A program made the position numbers and the translations under genes. A stretch of 5,029 nt of DNA from Helicobacteraceae bacterium. Its GTDB lineage: Bacteria; Campylobacterota; Campylobacteria; Campylobacterales; Helicobacteraceae. The notes below the pieces were generated by a model that saw only the letters and a program-made list of their open reading frames with translations, was not told the origin of the DNA and searched no databases. Where the stretch lies: contig CAAGLK010000066.1 of assembly GCA_900770765.1 (NCBI GenBank), forward strand, positions 1-5,029, in the 5' to 3' direction. Below are positions 1-5,029 of this stretch, one piece after another. Positions within the stretch are counted from its first letter, which is position 1. Each line of letters starts with the position of its first letter.

Positions 1-2152
1 CGTGATAGAATCTAAATATTTCTAACGCAGCACTAAAAAGCTCTTGTGCTTCGCTGCTAAAACTAAACTGCTTAAGCCACTCTCTAAAATCAAATGGCTT
101 TATTTTAATCTCGCTATTTAAATTATCTAATCCGCCAATATGCTCACTCTCATCGTATTCAAGCACATTTAGCTCACCTTTAGCACAGCCCAATTGCTTA
201 TGCGTAAATGGCATAATGTAGTTTCTAATAGCAATCTCTTTATTGTCCACAATTATTGATTTATTAGAAAACAAATTTCCTATATAAAACAATGAAAACA
301 TAATAGAATCATTAAACAACTCTTGCGGTATATCCTTAACTCTACCTTTTAAGCAATGGTCGTTTAACTCAAAATATTTATGATGTGTATTAAAATTTAA
401 TCCTTTAGATAAAAGGGCATATTTCAAATTATCAGTAGTAACTTTAGCCCCCCTATCAACGCCACCATTGCCTATTTTAATAGTGCTATTTAAATAGCTA
501 TAATTACCAAGCACCATACCCATTTTATGTTTTTTAATTTCCTTATCCATTTCTTTTAATAAACTAGGTCTTTTTAAATCGTAAGTATAAGTTTTAATAA
601 GTTTTAGCATCTCACTATTTTTAGATTTTAGCTCATATCGCTTAGCACTAAAGGAATCTTTGCTTATTTTCTCGCCTTTATCTTTATGAAAAATTACTTG
701 ACTTACACTCCACTCACTAAGCAAAAATGTAGTTTTTGCATTGCTAAAACAATGGCTTAGAATCTTATACCCACTTTTTATATAATGCTTCATTTCATCT
801 CTAAAAAAAGATTCCGTCATATAATAGAACACGATAATTTCAGGCTCTAGCTTACATACCTTATTAAAAAACTCAATGGCTAAATTATCTTTAAAAGCTT
901 TTTGATTTTGATAAGGCGGATTCATAATCACCATTAGCTTTTTGCCCTCTGCTTTGCAAATCTCGCTAATTGTCCGCTGCTTGCCATTATATTTAAAAAG
1001 TGGCTCACTAGAATCTTTTAAATAATCAAATCTTACGACATTATCAAAGCCCTTAAGTTTGCAAGTATCCACATCAATTTGCTTTAGTGTTGAAAGATAG
1101 CAAAACTCCTTAAAATCTCGCCCAAAATCATTTTCTAAATTCCCCACACCAGCACAAGGGTCAAAAAATAAATATTGATTTTCAAAATCCCCTAAATGCT
1201 CTCTTAAAATCTCATTTTGTAGCCTTACAAAGCAGCTTGGCGTATATTCCCCACCCTCAGCTTTACGATATGCGTCGCTATACAATTTAGATGAATGCTC
1301 TAAAATATCCATATACTCGCTTTGATGTGGCGGTCTTTTATATTTTCTCCAAAAATCATAATAATTTTGTGTGTTTTCAATGGAGTAAATTTCAAATTTC
1401 TCTCTACTTGCGTTTATATATTTAATACCATCAATATCGCCATTTCGCTTAAATGTATAGTCGTAATTATTAAGATTTGTCCCCTCTCTTATTAAATCTT
1501 TTTCTGCATATTGTGCTTGTTCTTCGTAATTAAAAATATTAAGCCCATCTAGCACCATTTGCTTATATTTTGTCCCATTTAGCATATCTACCAAAAACAA
1601 ATTAATCCAATCTTGCTCATCTCTTAGAGTATGTATAAAAGAAATGCTATTTTTCCACTCGTTATAAACTAAAATGCAGTTTTTAAGTGTAATATTAATT
1701 TCACTCTCGCCTTTTGCTAAACTTTTAGCAAACTCATAAATTTCATCGTTTTTATAAGTTTTAATTTTACCTATAAGGCGGTTATTTATGTGTTCTATTG
1801 CATCGCTACTTGGGCTACTTGGAATCTCTTTTTTCCAGTTAATATCATTATTAAAAAGCACAGCATCATCGCACTCAATTAACTCTAAAGCATAATTATC
1901 ATTAGAATCCTTATAAATTACAGCTACTTTACTTAGGATTCTAAGCTGCTTTTTATTGGTCAAAATTATCTGCGCCCTTGCCGCCCTAAATTCTTCATCC
2001 TTACTTAAAACATACTTGCTTTCAATATAAAGCACAATTTCTTTTTTGTTTCTTAGCACAATATCTACGAATTTTTTATCATAATCACACAAAAGGCCAT
2101 CAAAATATTTTTCTACAAACTTTACTTTAAAATCAATTTCTTCACTTGCCAT
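1..2152 (-). CDS. Type IIG-like restriction-modification protein, fused nuclease and N6-adenine DNA methyltransferase (partial, C-terminus off the left edge)
   Basis: The frame is open from an ATG at 2152-2150 to the window edge: 717 codons, no stop. It should cut foreign DNA and methylate adenine in the host's own recognition sites, using S-adenosylmethionine. N-terminus: IVLRNKKEIVLYIESK with D30 before it gives D30-x13-E44-S-K46, a PD-(D/E)XK-type nuclease signature, followed by RAARAQIIL (R56-L64). Residues about 90-300 look like a mostly helical connector. EGGEYTPSCF leads into SAM-binding motif I, DPCAGVG (331-337), then STLKQIDVD and the catalytic motif IV NPPY (411-414). The I-then-IV order and NPPY fit gamma-class N6-adenine enzymes of the Eco57I/type IIG kind. 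Residues from about 470 on probably form the target-recognition part; the last visible segment (698-717) looks helical. The ATG has AAAGGA 5 nt upstream. The gene lies 17 bp after trpA, same strand. It looks more A+T-rich than trpB. The methyltransferase call is firm; the nuclease call rests on a short motif. It could be an orphan methyltransferase if the nuclease is degenerate. Specificity is unknown. Confidence 0.87.
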   Translation of the reverse strand, partial: MASEEIDFKVKFVEKYFDGLLCDYDKKFVDIVLRNKKEIVLYIESKYVLSKDEEFRAARAQIILTNKKQLRILSKVAVIYKDSNDNYALELIECDDAVLFNNDINWKKEIPSSPSSDAIEHINNRLIGKIKTYKNDEIYEFAKSLAKGESEINITLKNCILVYNEWKNSISFIHTLRDEQDWINLFLVDMLNGTKYKQMVLDGLNIFNYEEQAQYAEKDLIREGTNLNNYDYTFKRNGDIDGIKYINASREKFEIYSIENTQNYYDFWRKYKRPPHQSEYMDILEHSSKLYSDAYRKAEGGEYTPSCFVRLQNEILREHLGDFENQYLFFDPCAGVGNLENDFGRDFKEFCYLSTLKQIDVDTCKLKGFDNVVRFDYLKDSSEPLFKYNGKQRTISEICKAEGKKLMVIMNPPYQNQKAFKDNLAIEFFNKVCKLEPEIIVFYYMTESFFRDEMKHYIKSGYKILSHCFSNAKTTFLLSEWSVSQVIFHKDKGEKISKDSFSAKRYELKSKNSEMLKLIKTYTYDLKRPSLLKEMDKEIKKHKMGMVLGNYSYLNSTIKIGNGGVDRGAKVTTDNLKYALLSKGLNFNTHHKYFELNDHCLKGRVKDIPQELFNDSIMFSLFYIGNLFSNKSIIVDNKEIAIRNYIMPFTHKQLGCAKGELNVLEYDESEHIGGLDNLNSEIKIKPFDFREWLKQFSFSSEAQELFSAALEIFRFYH
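448..453 (-). repeat. G6 homopolymer run in the restriction-modification gene
   Basis: Six consecutive C on the plus strand are six G in the coding strand, covering codons for R567, G568 and part of A569. It is the longest G or C run I see in the window and stands out in such A+T-rich DNA. Slippage by one base would shift the frame in the probable target-recognition part. It is shorter than typical phase-variable tracts. Confidence 0.5.
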
Positions 2153-2157
2153 TTTAA

Positions 2158-2163
2158 TCCTTT
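2158..2163 (-). promoter_or_regulatory. Ribosome-binding site of the restriction-modification gene
   Basis: AAAGGA lies 5 nt before the ATG at 2152 on the minus strand, in the 17-bp gap after the trpA stop codon. It supports this start codon and shows the gene can be translated independently of trpA. No hairpin or T-run that could act as a terminator is present in the gap. Confidence 0.7.
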
Positions 2164-2169
2164 AAGATT

Positions 2170-2934
2170 CTAGCCTAAAAGCTCTTTTGTGTAACACTCT
2201 AGCTCTTTTGTAAAATCTCCATTTGTTGCAGTTAAATCTGTGATTTTTCTAACAAATGCTGAGCCTACGACCGCTATTTCTACCACGCCTTTGAGTGCTT
2301 GTATTTGCTCTTTAGACTGGATTCCAAAGCCTAGTGCGATTGGCTTTTTTGTAATTTCTTTTATACTTTTAATGTATTCTAAAATTTCATTTGAAATTAT
2401 AGTTTTATCCCCTGTGATTCCAGCTCTTGCTACTGCATAGACTATTTCTCCGCTTGTATTACATAGCTGTTTTATGCGCTTAAGTGGCGTATTTGGTGCG
2501 ATTAGTGCGATATTTTGCAGCCCATATTTTCTAGCTAATTTAAATAAGCACTCATCATTTTGAATTGATAAATCAGGCACGATTAGCCCCCACACACTAG
2601 CCTTTTTAGCTTCAAGTAAAAATTCTTTAATCCCATAATTAAATAAAATATTCCCATAGGTCATTATTAATAGCTTTGCTTCCAAACCCTCTTTATCTAA
2701 AATTTTTTTTAGCTTTTTGATAAATAAAAATCCACTATCGGTATTAAACCCATCTCTAAGTGCGGCGGCGTTTGCATTTGCTATTGTTTCCCCATCTGCA
2801 TTTGGGTCTGAAAATGGAAATTGCACTTCTAAATATTCTGCTCCGCCGCTTATGATTCCAACCGCCGCTTTTAAACTAGAATCTAAATTAGGATAAGAAG
2901 CGACAATATGCCCCATAAGTGCTATTTTAGCCAT
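2170..2934 (-). CDS. trpA: Tryptophan synthase alpha subunit
   Basis: TrpA cleaves indole-3-glycerol phosphate to indole and glyceraldehyde 3-phosphate in the cytoplasm and passes indole through a tunnel to TrpB in an alpha2beta2 complex. The protein has 254 residues, close to the usual 250-270, and is a single TIM barrel. The catalytic pair is visible: E36 in YLEVQFPFSDP and D47 in NADGETI, matching Glu49 and Asp60 of the E. coli enzyme. Other family landmarks are YGN (93-95), VPD (119-121), the mobile loop VARAGITG (168-175), and the phosphate-binding GFGI (202-205) and GSA (224-226). The ATG at 2934 is preferred because AAGGTGG sits 5 nt upstream; an in-frame GTG at 2943 lies inside that ribosome-binding site. 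The start overlaps the trpB end by 8 bp, implying translational coupling. The N-terminus MAKIALMGHIVASYPN is short and unlike the E. coli form, so it belongs to a divergent TrpA subtype, but function looks intact. Confidence 0.96.
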   Translation of the reverse strand: MAKIALMGHIVASYPNLDSSLKAAVGIISGGAEYLEVQFPFSDPNADGETIANANAAALRDGFNTDSGFLFIKKLKKILDKEGLEAKLLIMTYGNILFNYGIKEFLLEAKKASVWGLIVPDLSIQNDECLFKLARKYGLQNIALIAPNTPLKRIKQLCNTSGEIVYAVARAGITGDKTIISNEILEYIKSIKEITKKPIALGFGIQSKEQIQALKGVVEIAVVGSAFVRKITDLTATNGDFTKELECYTKELLG

Positions 2935-4252
2935 TTTTACCACCTTTTTTAACTTCCTTTGTGGAATCCTTAATTTTGGATTCCACCTTTTTTATTTCCA
3001 CTTGTTCGCTTCCTCTTATTTCTTTAATCTCATTTTCTAAAAACTCCGCCCACCGCTCTTTTTGCAAGGCTTTTGCGGTTATAAAAATATCCTTATCACC
3101 TCGCCCAGATATATTTACTACGATTTTTTTATCCCTTATATTTTTAGTAATTTTTAAAACTCCAGCTAAAGCGTGGCTAGATTCAAGCGCGGCAATAATC
3201 CCCTCATATTTTGCAAAAAATTTTAGCGCCTCTAACGCTTCTTTATCAGTAGCGCTTAAAAATTTTACTCGCTCAATTGCCGCTAAATGTGCTAACTGCG
3301 GTCCAATGCCAGCATAATCTAGCCCAGCGGATATTGAAAAAGTTTCGCTTAAATTCCCATATTTATCGCTTAAAAAATAGCTTTTATAGCCTTGCGCGAT
3401 ACCTAAATGTGCTTCTTTATTTGCGATTCTTGTGGCGTTTTTATTTTTATCAATCCCACCAGCTTCAACGCCGATTAACTCAACTTTGCTTTTTAAATAA
3501 GAGTTAAAAAAGCCTATAGCATTGCTCCCACCGCCTACACAAGCTATTAAAATATCTGGATTCCCCTTAAAATAATACTTGCATTGTGCTTTTACCTCTC
3601 TGCTTATAACGCTTTGAAAAACTCTAACAATATCAGGATAAGGATAAGGACCAAGCGCACTTCCTAACACATAAAAAGAGTTGTTAGAATCCTTACTCCA
3701 CTCTCTTAGCGCTTCATTTACTGCATCTTTTAGCGTCTGCGTCCCACTTTCTACACTTATTACTTCTGCACCTAAAAGCTGCATATTAAAGACATTTGGG
3801 AATTGCCTTTTAATATCTCGCTTACCCATAAAAATACTGCATTTTAGCCCTAGTTTAGCACAAGCTGCGGCTGTAGCCAAGCCATGCTGCCCAGCGCCTG
3901 TCTCTGCTATTACTCTGCTTTTACCTAGCTTTTTTGCTAATAATACTTGCCCTATTGCGTTATTTATTTTATGTGCGCCTGTGTTTGCTAAGCCTTCAAA
4001 TTTTAAATAAATTTCATTTTTTAAAATTTTGCTTGCATTTTTTGCATAAATTAGCGGTGTGGGACGACCTATGAAGTCTTTTTGAAGTTTAAAAAGCTCT
4101 TTTTTAAAACTCTTTTGATTTATGATTTTTTTATACGCTTCTTCTAGCTCTTTTAATGCTGGATATAGAATCTCAGGGACATATTGTCCGCCAAAAGCTG
4201 GATTTAAGCCGAAAAATCCTTTTTTAGATTTTGTGAAAAGTTTTTTATGCAT
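2927..4252 (-). CDS. trpB: Tryptophan synthase beta subunit
   Basis: TrpB is the PLP-dependent enzyme that joins indole from TrpA to L-serine to give L-tryptophan. All key parts are visible: FGGQYVPE (20-27), the Schiff-base lysine K95 in NTGAHKINN, catalytic E117 in AETGAGQHG (116-124), the PLP-phosphate loop GGGSNA (240-245), SAGLDY (308-313), ESSHALA (357-363) and SGRGDKD (382-388). Positions run at +8 relative to E. coli numbering through the GGGSNA loop, owing to a slightly longer N-terminus. At 441 residues it is longer than the usual ~395-410: about 40 lysine/glutamate-rich residues follow the normal end. The usual RED-LNH just before the catalytic lysine reads FEG-LAN here, and the SAGLDY and EGII segments carry alanine where proline is common. 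The ATG at 4252 has only a weak ribosome-binding site (AAAGA, 8 nt away) but is the only start that keeps the conserved N-terminus. It is the first gene of a trpB-trpA unit, divergent from trpE. Confidence 0.97.
   Translation of the reverse strand: MHKKLFTKSKKGFFGLNPAFGGQYVPEILYPALKELEEAYKKIINQKSFKKELFKLQKDFIGRPTPLIYAKNASKILKNEIYLKFEGLANTGAHKINNAIGQVLLAKKLGKSRVIAETGAGQHGLATAAACAKLGLKCSIFMGKRDIKRQFPNVFNMQLLGAEVISVESGTQTLKDAVNEALREWSKDSNNSFYVLGSALGPYPYPDIVRVFQSVISREVKAQCKYYFKGNPDILIACVGGGSNAIGFFNSYLKSKVELIGVEAGGIDKNKNATRIANKEAHLGIAQGYKSYFLSDKYGNLSETFSISAGLDYAGIGPQLAHLAAIERVKFLSATDKEALEALKFFAKYEGIIAALESSHALAGVLKITKNIRDKKIVVNISGRGDKDIFITAKALQKERWAEFLENEIKEIRGSEQVEIKKVESKIKDSTKEVKKGGKNG
2940..2946 (-). 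promoter_or_regulatory. Ribosome-binding site of trpA, inside the trpB 3' end
   Basis: AAGGTGG lies 5 nt before the trpA ATG at 2934 and within the last codons of trpB. It decides between two starts: the in-frame GTG at 2943-2941 falls inside this site and is therefore an unlikely start. The 11-base string AAAAAAGGTGG that contains it occurs a second time 43 bases upstream in the trpB mRNA (2983-2993). Confidence 0.65.
2961..2986. repeat. Perfect 9-bp inverted repeat in the trpB tail, upstream of trpA
   Basis: GTGGAATCC (2961-2969) and GGATTCCAC (2978-2986) are exact reverse complements around the 8-base loop TTAATTTT. In the trpBA mRNA this would form a stable hairpin ending 26 nt before the trpA ATG. 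It lies in codons of the non-conserved TrpB C-terminal extension. In the plus direction it is followed by CTTTTTT and resembles an intrinsic terminator, but no plus-strand gene ends here. On the mRNA strand it is followed by A-rich sequence, so it would not terminate trpBA. Folding is inferred, not shown. Confidence 0.6.
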
Positions 4253-4277
4253 TTAGATTGTCTTTGTGTGAAAATAG

Positions 4278-4290
4278 GGCTGTGATTATA
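4278..4290 (-). promoter_or_regulatory. Predicted trpBA promoter (-10 box)
   Basis: On the minus strand TATAAT occupies 4290-4285, giving a predicted transcription start near 4278 and a leader of about 26 nt before the trpB ATG. There is no convincing -35 box; at a 17-bp spacing only GCAACA is seen. The leader is too short for a leader peptide and attenuator. The start site is inferred from the -10 position. Confidence 0.55.
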
Positions 4291-4295
4291 GCTAG

Positions 4296-4315
4296 TTTTT
4301 TGTATAATGTTGCTT
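4296..4315 (+). promoter_or_regulatory. Predicted trpE promoter (T-run, G, -10 box)
   Basis: TTTTTTG (4296-4302) runs straight into TATAAT (4303-4308). This T-run plus G plus TATAAT arrangement without a clear -35 box is the known vegetative promoter type of Campylobacter and Helicobacter. The predicted start near 4315 leaves a leader of about 24 nt before the trpE ATG. The -10 box is 12 bp from the opposite-facing trpBA -10 box, so the two promoters overlap. Confidence 0.65.
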
Positions 4316-4327
4316 ATTTACTTTATA

Positions 4328-4334
4328 AAGAGAG
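4328..4334 (+). promoter_or_regulatory. Ribosome-binding site of trpE
   Basis: AAGAGAG lies 4 nt before the ATG at 4339 and supports this start. It is a moderate match to the usual AAGGAG. The leader between the predicted transcription start and the ATG contains no short open frame with tryptophan codons and no room for an attenuator. Confidence 0.5.
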
Positions 4335-4338
4335 TCTT

Positions 4339-5029
4339 ATGTTTAGTTTTTTAACAAATTCAAAAAATGCAGAATCCGCACAGATAATTTATTCAAAAAT
4401 CCCCGCTTCAAATCTCACTCCGCTAATGGTAACACAAGCCCTAAATGCACCCATTTTACTAGAATCCGCACATTTAGAGCAAGGCAAGGGACGATTTTCT
4501 ATAATTATCGCAAAAGAGGCCTTTAGAATCTTAAAACAAGATTCCACCCTTTTTTTAAAAACAGAAAATAAAGAATTTAAGCTAGAATCTAAAAATGATT
4601 TTTTAAAAGCGTTAGAATCTTTTATAAACCTATCGCCAACGCCAGATGCAGAGCTTAGTGGGATTCCACTTCCGCTAGGTGGAGTGGGATATTTAGGCTA
4701 TGAGTTTTTTAGCGAGATTGAAAAGATTGAGTTTAAAAAAAAGCCACTTTATGAAGCGCCAGAGTGTGCTTTTATCTTTGGGCGTGAGTTTATAGTATTT
4801 GACCATTTTTATAATTTAATTTATATAGTGTGTGCTAGTTATGAAAAAGAAGCAAATAAGCAAAACTTAGAATCTTGCTTAAAAAACCTAGAATCTTGCT
4901 TAAAAAACATAAACACACAAGATAAAAAATCACAAAAAAGCAATTCAAAAATAATTTCAAAAGATAATAAAAACTATTATAAAAACATAGTAAAAATAAT
5001 AAAAGATGAAATATATAAAGGCAATTTAC
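4339..5029 (+). CDS. trpE: Anthranilate synthase component I (partial, C-terminus off the right edge)
   Basis: TrpE converts chorismate to anthranilate, the committed step of tryptophan synthesis, using ammonia from a glutamine amidotransferase partner (TrpG or a fused TrpGD) that is not in this window. The first 230 codons are present. The N-terminal domain carries LLES (40-43), ten residues, then S54: the LLES-x10-S motif known for tryptophan feedback binding, which favours TrpE over the related PabB. GGVGYLGYE (114-122) is another family landmark. A Lys/Asn/Ser-rich linker (about 170-207) contains LESCLKN twice in tandem (177-190). NYYKNIVKIIKDEIYKGN then starts the chorismate-binding domain, whose catalytic residues lie beyond the edge. 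It is divergent from trpBA with an 86-bp gap, and other trp genes may follow downstream. PabB is the main alternative, made less likely by the feedback motif and the trp neighbours. Confidence 0.93.
   Translation, partial: MFSFLTNSKNAESAQIIYSKIPASNLTPLMVTQALNAPILLESAHLEQGKGRFSIIIAKEAFRILKQDSTLFLKTENKEFKLESKNDFLKALESFINLSPTPDAELSGIPLPLGGVGYLGYEFFSEIEKIEFKKKPLYEAPECAFIFGREFIVFDHFYNLIYIVCASYEKEANKQNLESCLKNLESCLKNINTQDKKSQKSNSKIISKDNKNYYKNIVKIIKDEIYKGNL
4867..4908 (+). repeat. Tandem 21-bp direct repeat inside trpE (two copies)
   Basis: Two adjacent 21-base units (4867-4887 and 4888-4908) differ only in their first base and encode LESCLKN twice. They lie in the low-complexity linker between the feedback domain and the chorismate-binding domain. 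Because the unit is 21 bp, copy-number change keeps the frame and would only lengthen or shorten the linker. Confidence 0.85.

Noticed and set aside
2383..2398. AATTTCA-TT-TGAAATT palindrome inside trpA
   Set aside because: Short, A+T-rich, entirely coding and not placed near any gene boundary; likely chance.
2396..2401. TATAAT on the minus strand within trpA, as an internal promoter for the R-M gene
   Set aside because: It encodes conserved trpA codons, lacks the T-run/G upstream element, is about 240 bp from the R-M start, and such hexamers are frequent in A+T-rich DNA.
2703..2710. T8 run (A8 in the trpA coding strand), and a similar A8 in trpE near 4735, as phase-variation tracts
   Set aside because: They encode consecutive Lys codons in essential-type biosynthetic genes, and A/T runs of this length are common in this base composition.
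2941..2943. GTG as an alternative trpA start, giving three extra residues
   Set aside because: It lies within the AAGGTGG ribosome-binding site and has no site of its own; the ATG at 2934 is correctly spaced.
2961..2993. Intrinsic terminator for plus-strand transcripts (hairpin followed by CTTTTTT)
   Set aside because: No gene or convincing promoter on the plus strand ends here, and the T-run is the complement of Lys codons in trpB; kept only as an inverted repeat.
2240..4010. Several plus-strand open frames of 66-118 codons opposite trpA and trpB (for example 2961-3317 and 3681-4010)
   Set aside because: They are antisense to strongly conserved enzymes, lack ribosome-binding sites, and have no recognisable domains; their composition simply mirrors the trp codons.
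4253..4338. trp leader peptide and attenuator or a T-box riboswitch between trpB and trpE
   Set aside because: The gap is only 86 bp shared by two promoters; the predicted leaders are about 25 nt with no Trp codons and no competing hairpins.

Overview
The window looks like chromosomal DNA of a low-GC member of the Campylobacterota, most likely a Helicobacter (perhaps enterohepatic) or a close relative. The reasons are the strong A+T bias, sigma-70-type promoters with a T-run, G and TATAAT but no clear -35 box, very short intergenic spaces, and protein features that fit this group. The genus is an inference; there is no rRNA or other marker gene in the window.

Layout, left to right. Positions 1-2152 (minus strand, running off the left edge) hold the first 717 codons of a large single-chain restriction-modification protein: an N-terminal PD-(D/E)XK-like nuclease segment followed by a gamma-class N6-adenine methyltransferase core (DPCAGVG and NPPY motifs). 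Positions 2170-2934 (minus) hold trpA and 2927-4252 (minus) hold trpB, the two subunits of tryptophan synthase, overlapping by 8 bp. An 86-bp intergenic region (4253-4338) carries two back-to-back promoters. From 4339 to the right edge (plus) lies the first 230 codons of trpE, anthranilate synthase component I.

The trp genes are split into two divergent units. trpE starts the pathway (chorismate to anthranilate) and keeps the LLES-x10-S motif linked to tryptophan feedback inhibition. TrpB and TrpA carry out the last two steps (indole-3-glycerol phosphate to indole, then indole plus serine to tryptophan). Both predicted 5' leaders are only about 25 nt, so there is no room for a leader-peptide attenuator. 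Control would have to be at the shared promoter region or on the enzyme.

The restriction-modification gene follows trpA in the same direction after 17 bp, with its own good ribosome-binding site and no terminator in between, so it is probably cotranscribed with trpBA. It looks more A+T-rich than trpB, and its coding strand carries a G6 run. The points most worth checking are this trp/R-M arrangement, the overlapping divergent promoters, a perfect 9-bp inverted repeat just ahead of trpA, the extended TrpB C-terminus and the unusual TrpB/TrpA sequence type. Every gene fits a known family, so I do not claim a wholly new system.
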